Positions 8,101-17,686 are shown, counted from the first letter of the stretch. The stretch is DNA of 60,868 bases from JAPYTY01 sp036338435 (GCA_036338435.1 JAYZCG010000050.1:1-60868), one strand, 5' to 3'. Numbers and translations: made by a program. The notes: generated from the sequence alone by a model not told the origin.

Positions 8101-9360
8101 CTATTGTGTCACTTTCTTTTTAACTCGCATTGTTTGAATTTTCTTCTGATCCGAGCTAAGAACCTCTACGCAAAGTCCGGATAAATTTATAGTTTCTCCA
8201 GAAGTAGGAACTCTACCGAGGTGATCCACGATCAATCCTGATACAGTAGTAATATCCAGATTTCCAAGATCTATTTCTAAGATCTCCTCTAACTCTCCTA
8301 TCTCTGCGCCGCCATGTACAATGTAGTGGCCCTCCCCAACATAGGCCAGATTGATTTTTTCTAGCTCATCCTCATCGCGGATCTCCCCAACAATCTCTTC
8401 GAGTACATCTTCAATAGTTACAAGTCCGGAAACAGAAGTGTATTCGTCGATCAGGATGGCCATGTGCATAGCGTTGAGCTGCATTTCCTTGAGTAACGCT
8501 GATACCTTCTTAATTTCAGGAACAAACCAAGGCTTGTTGATCAGAGGTGTGATTGGGTCCTTTCCATTCCCATCTCCTAGATAGGCCAATAGACTGCGTA
8601 CGTAGACCACACCAACAATGTGGTCAATCCGCTCACGATAAACCGGAATTCTGGAAAACTTACTGGAAACCATTACGTCCTTCAATTCGGTAATGGTTGC
8701 ATTCTCCTCGATAGCCACTATTTCATTCCGCGGTGTCATGATGCCACGTACCAGCGTGTCGGAGAATTGTAGAGCGGATTGGATTAGCTCACTTTCATCC
8801 TCTTCTATAATCCCTTCTTCCTCCCCCACTCCTAAGTAAGCCTGTATTTCCTCTTCACCAGCCTCCTCATCGACACCCATCTGGCTCTTTAGCTGTGAAG
8901 ACTTAAAAATTCGCAGAAAACCTATCAGTGGCATACTCATCCAGCGCAGGAGACCGTACAAAGGGCTCAGTACGGGAAGAAGCTGTAAAAGCACACGCTC
9001 AGGTTCGGACTGAACTATCAGTTTTGGAAATAGTTGCCGAAAAAGCACGATCACAAATACCATTCCAACAAATGTCCAAATAGGAGCATAGTTGACATCT
9101 AACTCGTAGAAGATGTTACTGATAACCACCGCTGAGATCACGAGCAAAACTTGGCTCCCAAATTGTATGGGCAACAAGAACTGAATCCGGTCGTTGGCAA
9201 TATCCTGCAACAGATGCACTTTGGAACTTTGTTTTCGCTCAGCCAAGACTTTCAGCGACAACCTAGAGATGCGGGAGATTGCACTCTCAAGTACCGAAAG
9301 GAGAAAAAGTACAACCACTAGAAAAACAAGAGTGAATACTTCCACGCTAAGCCAACTCAA
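8101..9360 (-). CDS. CNNM/CorC-HlyC family transporter-associated protein with CBS pair
   Basis: A 419-residue membrane protein. An N-terminal DUF21/CNNM region (about 1-140) has hydrophobic helices near residues 5-25, 60-80 and 85-110. It is followed by an E-E-x-E-x-x-L-S-A-L-Q-type linker (S-E-L-I-Q-S-A-L-Q-F), M-T-P-R at the start of a CBS pair (about 205-330) and a C-terminal CorC_HlyC domain ending near 415. The family is linked to Mg2+/Co2+ efflux. The hemolysin name is historical. Its ATG overlaps the ybeY stop, giving the pgpH-ybeY-corC operon common in many bacteria. Confidence 0.9.
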   Translation of the reverse strand: MSWLSVEVFTLVFLVVVLFLLSVLESAISRISRLSLKVLAERKQSSKVHLLQDIANDRIQFLLPIQFGSQVLLVISAVVISNIFYELDVNYAPIWTFVGMVFVIVLFRQLFPKLIVQSEPERVLLQLLPVLSPLYGLLRWMSMPLIGFLRIFKSSQLKSQMGVDEEAGEEEIQAYLGVGEEEGIIEEDESELIQSALQFSDTLVRGIMTPRNEIVAIEENATITELKDVMVSSKFSRIPVYRERIDHIVGVVYVRSLLAYLGDGNGKDPITPLINKPWFVPEIKKVSALLKEMQLNAMHMAILIDEYTSVSGLVTIEDVLEEIVGEIRDEDELEKINLAYVGEGHYIVHGGAEIGELEEILEIDLGNLDITTVSGLIVDHLGRVPTSGETINLSGLCVEVLSSDQKKIQTMRVKKKVTQ

Positions 9361-9815
9361 TGAAGTTTAAATTCTCCCCTTAGTCGTTTTTCCAAAATCT
9401 CCATTGTTCCACCATCGGTGTGGTGATCATAGCCCAACAGATGAAGCAAGCCATGGAGAGAAAGTAATTTTAGCTCCTCCAACAAAGTCCTCTTTCTTTG
9501 TCGGTCAGCCATTTCTACACAAATGAGGATATCCCCCAAGTAGGGATCTTCTTGAGCATTATCATCGTCAGGAAAAGCGAGAACATCAGTGGTCTGATTT
9601 TCTCCCCTAAATTGTCGGTTGTAACTTTTCATAGCCGAGTCGCTGATCAGCACTACAGTAAACGAGGTTTCTAGGGCCATTTGCCCGGACAGCTGATAAA
9701 GGAATTCTCTGAGGGGAGTCACTTCAACAGGAAGCTTGCGCTGCCTATTGAATACGTTGACTTTCCGCCTGTGTCTGGTCAAACTGCTTTTCTTCTGCTC
9801 CTTGGTTAAAATCAA
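9357..9815 (-). CDS. ybeY: endoribonuclease YbeY (16S rRNA 3'-end maturation)
   Basis: Up to 152 residues. The zinc signature H-G-L-L-H-L-L-G-Y-D-H is near the C-terminus (residues about 123-133), preceded by the T-D-V-L-A-F-P and Y-L-G-D-I-L-I-C segments typical of UPF0054. It acts in 16S rRNA processing and ribosome quality control. The start is unclear: TTG at 9815 overlaps pgpH by 71 nt, and an in-frame TTG at 9782 gives 141 residues and still includes the family-like V-N-V-x-N-R-Q-R. No well-spaced Shine-Dalgarno settles it. The stop overlaps the corC start. Confidence 0.92.
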   Translation of the reverse strand: MILTKEQKKSSLTRHRRKVNVFNRQRKLPVEVTPLREFLYQLSGQMALETSFTVVLISDSAMKSYNRQFRGENQTTDVLAFPDDDNAQEDPYLGDILICVEMADRQRKRTLLEELKLLSLHGLLHLLGYDHHTDGGTMEILEKRLRGEFKLH

Positions 9816-12087
9816 ACCCTGGATACTCGATTCGGTGATGGTGCATTCCCGTTATCACACGTTCAAAAGCACGAAGAATGTTATCCAACTCCTGCATCGT
9901 GATATCACACTCATCGAACTGTTGATCCTCGATAGTAGACTGGATCAGACGGCGCGTCATACTCCGGATCTGGCTTGGACTTGGATTTTGGAGAGTACGA
10001 GCTGCTGCTTCCATTTGGTCAGCCAGCATTAAAATTGCTGCCTCCTTGCTTTGCGGTTTGGGACCAGGGTATCGAAAATCATCTTTCTTTACTGCCCTCT
10101 CTTTTCCGTCAGAGGCATCCTTAGCCTTCTGATAGAAAAAATTCATCACCCGTGTGCCATGGTGCTGGGGAATCAAGTCACGTACCTCAGACACCAGTTT
10201 GAGCTCATCAGCCAGTGCCAAACCATCTTTAACATGGCTGGCTAAAATGAGACTGGACATGCTGGGAGATAAGGTTTCATGCTTATTAGATGTCGTGTAG
10301 AACTGATTTTCGATGTAATATTCGGGATTCTTAAGTTTCCCAATATCATGATAGTAGGCACCAACTCGAACGAGCAGAATATTCGCCCCAATCGCCCCGG
10401 CAGCGGCCTCCGCTAGCGACCCCACGATGATGCTGTGATGATAAGTGCCCGGGGCTTCTGCTGCTAGACGTCGTAAAACAGGATTGTTCAAATTCGACAA
10501 CTCAAGCAACTTCACATCCGTGGTTATATTGAACATATATTCGAGGATGGGAAGGCATAAAGAAGCCAGCATCGCAGCAAAAAACCCGCTCGTAATACCA
10601 AACAATATCCGCACTAAAAGAGGTGCGAACTGAAAACCCACGTCCGAAGTAAAGAGTTGAAGAGCTACAACAGTTAGGCCATTGACTAGGCCAATGACAC
10701 CTCCCCCTTTGATAATGGCAACTCGATCCCGATAGGTTCCCATTAAGTAAATGGCCGCTAAACTGCCTGTAAGGGAGTACACAAACATTCCCATCTGTTC
10801 GGTTAGGAGACCAACAAAAACCGCAAAGATAAGAGCAAAGAGGACAGAAAGCTGAATATCAACTAAGAGAATTGTCAAAATAGCACCAAAGGCTACGGGC
10901 GCGAGAAAATAGAATTCACTAGGATTTTGCAGACTTTCTAATCGAAGTCTCTCTCCAACGACCTCGGCCAAAAAAATACAGATTCTTGTCACCAACAAAT
11001 TGGCACACAAGATCAGGGCGAGTAGGAGATAGTAGCTTCGAATTTTCTTAAACTGTTTTTGGTAAGAAAGCAAATACTGCCAAGCAGCAAAGAGAAAGAA
11101 AATCACAATCAGTAGAATCCCTGCAAACTTACCCAGCGAGCTCCGAGGCTGCTGCAACTCCATAAGCTGATCCAGGATCGCCTTTTCTGTAGTCTTGATC
11201 TCATCTCCGGTACGCACTAGAGTCCGACCCTTCTTTATCTGTATCAGCACAGGGTTCACCTCTTGCATATAGAGTTGTTCTGTATCACGACTCGCACTTG
11301 CGTTATAAGAGACATTTGGGACAATCCAGCTTTCTAAAAAATTTATAATCTCCTTTTTTTCTTCACCAGCTAGCCCGGTCAACTGATATTCATTTTGCCT
11401 TAACAAATCACGTGCCTGGTTCTGATCCCGTAGGGCCGTCCAGTCCTGAAGAAGCTCATCCTCCTTGGAAATGGTATTGCGCAAGACCAAACCCTGTGCC
11501 TGATAAGGCAGTAATGTATCGCGACTTAAAACAACTCCTGGTGATTTCATGCCTTCTTGCACAAGTCCCACCATCTGATTCTCCAAATCGGAGGAAAAAG
11601 AACGCTGCAAACAGATTTCCAAAACACCACCCTGGGCAAAGCGCGGCAGTCTTTCTCGAAGAATCGGTAAAATATCTACCCCTTCGGAAGTGGCCCTCTC
11701 TTCAACGATTAGGCGTCTTGCCTCCGCGAAAGCACCTCGGAATTCAGCGGTTATACGGTTGTTTATCTTCAAATCTAGGTCGAACACCGCCGGCACAGTC
11801 CTCCTAGTTTCTTCTTCCTTTTCAAACGTAGCCTCCTGATCTGCTACCGTGAAATCGTAGGGAGCTTCGATGTTCCGATCGGCAATATCTCCGATTTGGT
11901 AATCGGGAATACTCTGGAACTCAAACTCAAACAACAGGAAGGCAACCACCAGGCAGACTCCAAACCCCACGAAAATTTCCAAAAGGTTTAGTTGGGCAAT
12001 GAGATGCCCTCCGCCCTGGTTGGATCCAAGAAACATTTTTGCCAACCGACTTCTTTTACTCGATTGTTGTGAGGATTGATCAGCCAT
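9745..12087 (-). CDS. 7TM-HD family membrane phosphohydrolase (PgpH-like c-di-AMP phosphodiesterase)
   Basis: A 780-residue protein in the canonical 7TMR-HDED/7TM/HD order: one N-terminal membrane helix (about 37-52), a large extracytoplasmic domain (about 60-330), seven clustered membrane helices (about 335-535) and a cytoplasmic HD domain (about 555-720). The HD motif appears as G-T-Y-H-H-S-I and later Y-Y-H-D-I-G-K-L, with H-H-G-T further on. In Listeria and other bacteria PgpH hydrolyses c-di-AMP; nucleotide specificity here is inferred from architecture. The C-terminus overlaps ybeY, the usual neighbour. No diadenylate cyclase gene is visible in the window. Confidence 0.9.
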   Translation of the reverse strand: MADQSSQQSSKRSRLAKMFLGSNQGGGHLIAQLNLLEIFVGFGVCLVVAFLLFEFEFQSIPDYQIGDIADRNIEAPYDFTVADQEATFEKEEETRRTVPAVFDLDLKINNRITAEFRGAFAEARRLIVEERATSEGVDILPILRERLPRFAQGGVLEICLQRSFSSDLENQMVGLVQEGMKSPGVVLSRDTLLPYQAQGLVLRNTISKEDELLQDWTALRDQNQARDLLRQNEYQLTGLAGEEKKEIINFLESWIVPNVSYNASASRDTEQLYMQEVNPVLIQIKKGRTLVRTGDEIKTTEKAILDQLMELQQPRSSLGKFAGILLIVIFFLFAAWQYLLSYQKQFKKIRSYYLLLALILCANLLVTRICIFLAEVVGERLRLESLQNPSEFYFLAPVAFGAILTILLVDIQLSVLFALIFAVFVGLLTEQMGMFVYSLTGSLAAIYLMGTYRDRVAIIKGGGVIGLVNGLTVVALQLFTSDVGFQFAPLLVRILFGITSGFFAAMLASLCLPILEYMFNITTDVKLLELSNLNNPVLRRLAAEAPGTYHHSIIVGSLAEAAAGAIGANILLVRVGAYYHDIGKLKNPEYYIENQFYTTSNKHETLSPSMSSLILASHVKDGLALADELKLVSEVRDLIPQHHGTRVMNFFYQKAKDASDGKERAVKKDDFRYPGPKPQSKEAAILMLADQMEAAARTLQNPSPSQIRSMTRRLIQSTIEDQQFDECDITMQELDNILRAFERVITGMHHHRIEYPGFDFNQGAEEKQFDQTQAESQRIQ

Positions 12088-12198
12088 TGCGATCTAATGA
12101 CCTAAAGCGAGCTACAACACCCTAGATGCTGTACCCACCAGTCGGCAAAAAAAAGCTCGAAGAGCAAGGATGGAGTTGTCGCCCAAGTTCAAGGGTGC

Positions 12199-12204
12199 AT
12201 TATA
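12199..12204 (-). promoter_or_regulatory. candidate extended -10 promoter for pgpH-ybeY-corC
   Basis: The minus strand reads TGTTATAAT, a perfect TATAAT with an extended TGn, about 112 nt upstream of the pgpH ATG. No good -35 is seen, which extended -10 promoters tolerate. A very short stem (GCTC/GAGC) followed by a run of T lies in the leader near 12147-12165 but is too weak to call. Confidence 0.4.
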
Positions 12205-12273
12205 ACACACTGGTGAGCTTAATAGGATCCCAAACATTAAGGATCTCATAGCTACGGACATGTCATTTTGAAA

Positions 12274-13515
12274 TTAACCCTCGAATTTTTTGAGTAGAAT
12301 AGCCGCGTTAGTGCCGCCAAACCCAAAAGAATTAGACAGAGCGTAGCCTATATACGCCTCTCTAGGCTCATTTGGCACATAGTCTAGATCACACTCTGGA
12401 TCGGTGTTTTCTAGGTTGGTGGTAGGAGGAATGGTCTGATGTCTGATAGCTAGAGCAGTGATCCCAGCCTCCAGTCCCCCCGCAGCCCCTAAGAGGTGGC
12501 CAGTCATAGACTTAGTCGAACTAATAGCTAAGTTGTAGGCATGTTCACCAAAAACCGTTTTGACGGCCTTCGTTTCGATTCGATCATTGGGAGGCGTACT
12601 GGTTCCGTGAGCATTTACATAATCAACTGCCGTCGGCTCCACCCCTGCATCTTCCAGGGTAGCCTGCATGACTCGCACGGCTCCAGATCCGTCGTCTGGA
12701 GGAGCAGTCATATGGTGGGCGTCTCCACTCATTCCATATCCTACAATTTCAGCATAGATCGGAGCTCCTCGATGAAGAGCGTGTTCTAGTGCTTCCAGCA
12801 CGAGAAGCCCGGCACCCTCGCCAATCACAAACCCATCACGATCTCGGTCAAAAGGCCTACTTGCCCTCTCGGGCTCGTTATTGCGGGTTGATAGAGCTCT
12901 CAGAGCAGCAAATCCACCCACTCCCATGGGCGTAATGGCTGCCTCAGACCCTCCTGCAATCATAACATCTGCAGCTCCTCTCTCAATGATCTTGAAGGAA
13001 TCCCCTATGGCATGAGACCCAGCAGAACATGCCGTGCAAGTTGCAGAGTTTGGGCCCGCTGCACCCAAACGAATAGAGACCTGTCCCGTGGCCAGATTGC
13101 CGATACTGGCAGGAATAAAAAAAGGAGAAATTTTGCGGGGGCCCTTACCCATAAACTTTGTGTGTTCGGATTCTATTGTTCCAAATCCCCCGATTCCAGA
13201 ACCAATATAAACACCGATTCGGGTTCTGTTTGAATCACTAATCTCGAGACAGGAAGTCTCCACAGCCAAGTCACCCGCCGCAATCGCATAAAGGATAAAA
13301 AGATCCATCTTACGAGCATTTTTTTTGTCGACATAGCTCAGGGGATCAAATCTCTTCACCTCGGCAGCAAACCGTGTGGAGAAATCACTCGCATCGAAGT
13401 GAGTGATCGGAGCCGCTCCACTCCGGCCTTCTAGCAGTGCACTCCATGTGCTTTTGGTGTCCAAGCCAAGGGCCGAAACTAACCCTACACCTGTCACCAC
13501 AACCCTTCTTTTCAA
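12274..13515 (-). CDS. fabF: 3-oxoacyl-ACP synthase II (KAS II)
   Basis: A 413-residue thiolase-fold condensing enzyme. The nucleophile cysteine lies in T-A-C-S-A-G (about residue 163, in C-T-A-C-S-A-G-S-H-A-I-G). The two histidines are in N-A-H-G-T-S-T-P-x-N-D and S-T-K-S-M-T-G-H-L-L-G-A-A-G. The N-terminus R-R-V-V-V-T-G-V-G-L-V-S-A-L-G is diagnostic for FabF. It elongates acyl-ACP with malonyl-ACP. It is the last gene of the fab cluster and starts 15 nt after acpP. The rnc gene that often follows is absent. Confidence 0.97.
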   Translation of the reverse strand: MKRRVVVTGVGLVSALGLDTKSTWSALLEGRSGAAPITHFDASDFSTRFAAEVKRFDPLSYVDKKNARKMDLFILYAIAAGDLAVETSCLEISDSNRTRIGVYIGSGIGGFGTIESEHTKFMGKGPRKISPFFIPASIGNLATGQVSIRLGAAGPNSATCTACSAGSHAIGDSFKIIERGAADVMIAGGSEAAITPMGVGGFAALRALSTRNNEPERASRPFDRDRDGFVIGEGAGLLVLEALEHALHRGAPIYAEIVGYGMSGDAHHMTAPPDDGSGAVRVMQATLEDAGVEPTAVDYVNAHGTSTPPNDRIETKAVKTVFGEHAYNLAISSTKSMTGHLLGAAGGLEAGITALAIRHQTIPPTTNLENTDPECDLDYVPNEPREAYIGYALSNSFGFGGTNAAILLKKFEG

Positions 13516-13530
13516 CTCTAACCCCAGGAA

Positions 13531-13767
13531 TTATCCCTGATGGGATTGAATGTAGTCGATGGCGTTTTGCACCGTCTGGATTTTCTCAGCATCCTCATCT
13601 GGAATTTCCATACCAAAGTCGTCTTCAAACTTCATTACCAGCTCAACAGTATCCAGAGAGTCAGCTCCGAGGTCATCCACGAAATGGGCTTCTGACTTCA
13701 TGTCGGCCTCGGCTACCCCAAGCTGATCTGCGATGATTGCCTTAACACTTTCCTCCACTGATGCCAT
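13531..13767 (-). CDS. acpP: acyl carrier protein
   Basis: A 78-residue acidic four-helix protein. The phosphopantetheine serine is in D-L-G-A-D-S-L-D-T-V-E-L-V-M (serine at about residue 37). Length and sequence are those of the primary fatty acid ACP. It lies between fabG and fabF with short gaps, in the canonical fab order. Confidence 0.98.
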   Translation of the reverse strand: MASVEESVKAIIADQLGVAEADMKSEAHFVDDLGADSLDTVELVMKFEDDFGMEIPDEDAEKIQTVQNAIDYIQSHQG

Positions 13768-13797
13768 TTTTCCTCCATTCGTTGACCGTGTTATATG

Positions 13798-14541
13798 TCA
13801 CATATACATTCCGCCGTTAATACTTAGCACATGCCCTGTGATATATCCAGCCTCTTTTGAGGCTAGGAAGAGTGCACCGCAAGCTACATCCTGTACAGAA
13901 CCAAATCTTTTTACTGGGATACTATCCTTCAATCTATCCCTCACCGACTCCTGCAGGTTAGCAGTCATATCCGTGCTAATGAATCCTGGTGCGATAGCAT
14001 TGACGGTAATGTTGCGAGATGCGACTTCCCGTGCCAGAGCTTTGGTAAACCCGATGATTCCGGCCTTACTGGCTGCATAATTAATTTGTCCAGGGTTCCC
14101 CATTTGGCCCACTACCGAAGTGATGTTGACAACCCGTCCGTATCGCTGACGAACCATTCCTGCCACCACCTTCCTGGTCACATAGAAAGCCCCATTCAAA
14201 TTGACGTTCAGAACTTCTTCCCACTCTTCCTCTTTCATTCGGAGCAACATACTGTCACGCGTAATCCCAGCATTGTTGACCACAATGTCGATTCTCTTAA
14301 AAGATTCTTCCACATGAGTCAGGGCATTTTTAACCTGATCGGGCTGTCCCACATCCATCTGTACAGCCAAGGCTACTCCGCCTTGTTCTCGGATCGACTC
14401 AGCCACAACCTCACTATCTTCCTGTGAGCGGCTTGCCAAAATTACAGTTGCTCCATGAGAAAACAATTCCAAGGCTATCTGTCGGCCGATGCCTCGCGAA
14501 GCTCCAGTCACCAATGCCACCTGATCAGAAAAGTCATACAT
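13798..14541 (-). CDS. fabG: 3-oxoacyl-ACP reductase
   Basis: About 247 residues, a classical short-chain dehydrogenase. It has the NADP-binding T-G-A-S-R-G-I-G-R, N-N-A-G-I-T-R-D-S-M, the catalytic serine in N-I-T-S-V-V-G, the Y-A-A-S-K-A-G pair and the A-P-G-F-I-x-T-D-M loop. T-R-D and the following M-K segment are typical of FabG rather than other SDRs. The ATG at 14541 overlaps the 3' end of fabD by 8 nt; an in-frame ATG at 14571 would add ten unconserved residues. Confidence 0.96.
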   Translation of the reverse strand: MYDFSDQVALVTGASRGIGRQIALELFSHGATVILASRSQEDSEVVAESIREQGGVALAVQMDVGQPDQVKNALTHVEESFKRIDIVVNNAGITRDSMLLRMKEEEWEEVLNVNLNGAFYVTRKVVAGMVRQRYGRVVNITSVVGQMGNPGQINYAASKAGIIGFTKALAREVASRNITVNAIAPGFISTDMTANLQESVRDRLKDSIPVKRFGSVQDVACGALFLASKEAGYITGHVLSINGGMYM

Positions 14542-15448
14542 AATCTTCCACCTGTTCCCTATTCCCCACATTTAAAACGTTGACGGAAGGGGCAATTTTT
14601 CGGATTAGACCTCTCAGTACCTTCCCCGGACCGACTTCAACAAAAGTCGAAACTCCCATCTCAACCAGTTTTTCTATACTACTTGACCACAACACAGGCG
14701 AGGAAACCTGTCGGATCAATCCATCACGAACCTCCCTGACATCTCTCACCGCCCTAGCCTCTAAATTATTCACCAAAGGAACCTTGAGATCACACAAGGA
14801 AATTGATGCCATTGCCTTTAGAAGACGACTCTCCACTGGCTTCATCAACTCACAATGAAAAGGAGCACTCACTGGCAAATCAACAACTTTACGGGCTCCT
14901 CTAGTATGGGCTAGCTTCGTTGCCCGATCCACAGCTTGACGATGCCCTGAGATAACAACTTGATTTATCGAATTAATGTTTGCGGGAGAAACCACCTCAT
15001 CCCGGGCTACCTCTCGGCAGATGTTCTCTACATCAGGTAACTCCAACCCCAATATAGCTGCCATGGCCCCTGCTCCGACCGGGACTACTTCCTGCATCAA
15101 AAGACCTCGCTTGTGTACCAAACGTACAGCATCCCTAAAATCAATCCCCCCAGCAGCGACCACCGCAGCATGCTCCCCGACGCTGTGTCCTGCCACGAAA
15201 TCGGGAGTGTGGCCTCGCTTCTCCAAAATTCTGAACAATGCAATCGAAACCACTAACATGGCTGGCTGGGTATTTTTAGTCAGTTGAAGCTGGTCCTTGG
15301 AACCCTCGAAACAGATTTGACTCAAGGAAAAACCAAGAGCTTCGTCCGCTTCTTCAAAAACATGGCGAGCCTCACTAAACTGGTCGACCAGATCTTTGCC
15401 CATGCCACGATGTTGGGAACCTTGTCCAGGAAAGACAAATGCCTGCAT
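14534..15448 (-). CDS. fabD: malonyl-CoA:ACP transacylase
   Basis: A 304-residue acyltransferase. It starts with F-V-F-P-G-Q-G-S-Q and has the catalytic serine in V-A-G-H-S-V-G-E-H, plus the second histidine in A-P-F-H-C-E-L-M. FabD loads malonate onto ACP. It is the first fab gene after rpmF; in many bacteria plsX and fabH lie between these genes, but here the 158-nt gap (15449-15606) contains no gene. The 3' end overlaps fabG. Confidence 0.96.
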   Translation of the reverse strand: MQAFVFPGQGSQHRGMGKDLVDQFSEARHVFEEADEALGFSLSQICFEGSKDQLQLTKNTQPAMLVVSIALFRILEKRGHTPDFVAGHSVGEHAAVVAAGGIDFRDAVRLVHKRGLLMQEVVPVGAGAMAAILGLELPDVENICREVARDEVVSPANINSINQVVISGHRQAVDRATKLAHTRGARKVVDLPVSAPFHCELMKPVESRLLKAMASISLCDLKVPLVNNLEARAVRDVREVRDGLIRQVSSPVLWSSSIEKLVEMGVSTFVEVGPGKVLRGLIRKIAPSVNVLNVGNREQVEDYV

Positions 15449-15606
15449 ATTTATATATCAGCATCCTCGCTCTTTTACATTGAGGTGCTTCCGTAGCCCA
15501 ACCTCTCAATCTGTATTAGTGTGACCTTGGCGTGGTTTGGTGTTGGGTACAAGCCAACCTGACAAAATAGTTTCAAATGAACAAACGCACGTAAGATGAT
15601 ACGAAG

Positions 15607-15789
15607 TTAGACTGTCTCCACTTCAATAACCTGCTGGCCCTTGTAATAGCCACAGTTTGGGCACACTCGATGCGGCAACACCGCTCCTCCACAATTGCTG
15701 CATATGGAAAGACTGGGAGCAGTCAGGAAGTCATGTGCCCGTCGTTTCCCAGTTCTTGATTTGGAATGTCTTCTCTTCGGATTTGCCAT
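15607..15789 (-). CDS. rpmF: 50S ribosomal protein L32
   Basis: A 60-residue L32 with M-A-N-P-K-R-R-H-S-K-S-R-T at the start and a zinc-binding pair C-S-N-C and C-P-N-C, followed by Y-K-G-Q-Q-V-I-E-V. The ATG at 15789 is chosen because it gives the canonical start; an in-frame ATG at 15810 adds seven residues. It follows the DUF177 gene closely, the usual pairing, and precedes the fab cluster. Confidence 0.97.
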   Translation of the reverse strand: MANPKRRHSKSRTGKRRAHDFLTAPSLSICSNCGGAVLPHRVCPNCGYYKGQQVIEVETV

Positions 15790-15816
15790 CTCTATTCCTC
15801 CATTTCCCAATCCTTG

Positions 15817-16359
15817 TCACTGCTTCTCAATTCTTTTCTTTAATTCTTCCAAAGCCACTAGTCGCGGATCTACACTGCGACGCTGACAATCACAACTGCC
15901 CTCATTAAGATCCATTCCACACTGGTCGCACAATCCACCACACTGCTCTTTACACACGGGTTTCATAGGAACTTCCAAAACAACCTGCTCGGAGATCAAA
16001 GCGGCCACATCCAGTTGCTGACCATGATAAAAACCTACATCCAGGTCCGTATAGATCAAGCTGAATTCTTCACCTTCTCCTTCCACCACGGGATCGGGTT
16101 GGTAAACTACTTGAACGTTCTTCTTAATAGAGCGAAAAAAAGACTTTACACAACGAGAGCAGGTGAATTCCAATTTGGCTTTTAAAACCCCATTAACACA
16201 GATTTTTTCGCCCGAAAGAGAAATCTGGAGTTCTGCGTGAACCGGCTGTTTCAATAGACTAACATCACTTGCTACACTGAGTTCTCCCTCAGCAAAATCT
16301 TGAGTAATCAAAAGCGGCTCGTCTCTATCTCTTAGCAAATTGATATCGACAAACACCAT
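15817..16359 (-). CDS. DUF177 (YceD) family protein
   Basis: A 180-residue protein immediately upstream of rpmF, the conserved position of YceD. It contains a C-S-R-C pair (about residue 72) in the L-x-F-T-C-S-R-C-V-K core and a Cys-rich C-terminal part (C-K-E-Q-C-G-G-L-C-D-Q-C-G-M-D-L-N-x-G-x-C-D-C) typical of the family. YceD homologues are linked to 23S rRNA accumulation and to control of rpmF and fab expression in some bacteria and chloroplasts; the molecular activity is not established. The cysteines may bind zinc. Confidence 0.9.
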   Translation of the reverse strand: MVFVDINLLRDRDEPLLITQDFAEGELSVASDVSLLKQPVHAELQISLSGEKICVNGVLKAKLEFTCSRCVKSFFRSIKKNVQVVYQPDPVVEGEGEEFSLIYTDLDVGFYHGQQLDVAALISEQVVLEVPMKPVCKEQCGGLCDQCGMDLNEGSCDCQRRSVDPRLVALEELKKRIEKQ

Positions 16360-16486
16360 CTACCACCTTATTTACGGGGATTTTCTAAAAAAGAATGTGG
16401 CAAGATACCTTATGTCTGTCCTTGTTGTCAAGGCAACGTTGGCCCTCCCATACTTAATCAATGAACTGAAAATAAAAGAGTTATGT

Positions 16487-17626
16487 TTATTTTAAGATGT
16501 CCTCATATTTGGCTTGCGCATACTTGTCAGTCATACCAGCAATATAGTCACATACTATCCTCTCGAGACCCAACACAGAGATACGCGCAGAGTGACTCTC
16601 AGGAAGTTTTTCAGGATTTGCCATGTAATAACGAAAGAGTTCCTCTAGAAGGAGTTGAGCCTTTTTACGCGGCTCTCTCATGGTTTCATGGTCATAAAGA
16701 TTACGGTGCAGAAAATCTTTCAACTCACGATTTTGTGTAGTGACTTTCTCGTCAAAACCTAAAAGCCGTTTCTCAAAACGACGAACCTTCTCAACCGAGT
16801 CTATCCCACCCGCTTCCAAAACGGCACGACTTTCCGATACGAGACTAGTTGCCAAAATATTGATTAACTGTCTTACGGTCTCACTAACTTTGACTTTTTC
16901 AAGAGCGTCAGAATACTGCTGCTCAACTTGAATATAAGTCAATCGGAATAATTCAACTTGCTCAACCATTTGCTCCACGGTTAGGAGTCCAGAATCATAA
17001 CCATCATCCAGGTCGGCAGTGTTATAGGCAATTTCATCCGCTAGGTCAATAAGCTGTGCCTCCAGTGGAGGATACTGTCCGAGACGATACTGTTGAATAT
17101 CGACATAAGGTGTGTCCTCTAGAGAGTAGTCCTGACTGTGCTTTACAATACCTTCGCGAACTTCAAAAGTGAGATTGAGACCCCTGAAGGAAGCATACTT
17201 CTCTTCAAAATCCTCCACGATACGTAATGCGTGCAAGTTGTGCTCGAATCCAGAACCGTACTCTTTCATGAGCTGATCTAACACTCGCTCACCTTCGTGA
17301 CTGAAAGGGGGGTGTCCAATGTCATGGCTTAAGGCCAAGACCTCACATAGATCTGTATTTAATCCCAGAACGTGGCTAATCGTTCGAGTAATCTGGCCTA
17401 CTTCGATAGTGTGAGTCAATCGGTTTCTAAAATGGTCCGAGTAATTAGGATCAAAAACCTGAGTCTTATGTTCTAATCTTCGAAATGCCTTAGTGTGGAC
17501 AATACGATCACGATCGCGTTGATATTCGGAACGATAACCATGGGGTTCCTCTGGGTGGGCCCTCCCTTCAGTCAATTCATCATGCATCGCATAAGGTGCA
17601 AGTTTCATTTGTAACATTGTCTGCAA
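16487..17626 (-). CDS. dgt: deoxyguanosinetriphosphate triphosphohydrolase-like protein
   Basis: A 379-residue HD-domain dNTP triphosphohydrolase. The N-terminal signature is R-S-E-Y-Q-R-D-R-D-R-I-V-H-T-K-A-F-R-R-L, then H-K-T-Q-V-F, the first metal histidine in R-L-T-H-T-I-E-V, and the HD doublet in L-S-H-D-I-G-H-P-P-F-S-H-x-G-E. The length fits the short Dgt-like group. It cleaves dNTPs to deoxynucleoside and triphosphate, affecting dNTP pools. Gap 16360-16486 to the DUF177 gene holds nothing visible. It is divergent from the respiratory island. Confidence 0.92.
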   Translation of the reverse strand: MQTMLQMKLAPYAMHDELTEGRAHPEEPHGYRSEYQRDRDRIVHTKAFRRLEHKTQVFDPNYSDHFRNRLTHTIEVGQITRTISHVLGLNTDLCEVLALSHDIGHPPFSHEGERVLDQLMKEYGSGFEHNLHALRIVEDFEEKYASFRGLNLTFEVREGIVKHSQDYSLEDTPYVDIQQYRLGQYPPLEAQLIDLADEIAYNTADLDDGYDSGLLTVEQMVEQVELFRLTYIQVEQQYSDALEKVKVSETVRQLINILATSLVSESRAVLEAGGIDSVEKVRRFEKRLLGFDEKVTTQNRELKDFLHRNLYDHETMREPRKKAQLLLEELFRYYMANPEKLPESHSARISVLGLERIVCDYIAGMTDKYAQAKYEDILK

Positions 17627-17686
17627 GTTATACCACGTCGCCTTTCAGGTTCCAGAATGAAGTCGGACATGCCATGCTCTTCACTT

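Noticed and set aside
12147..12165. Short stem (GCTC/GAGC) plus T run in the pgpH leader as attenuator
   Set aside because: Only 4 bp; too weak to distinguish from chance.
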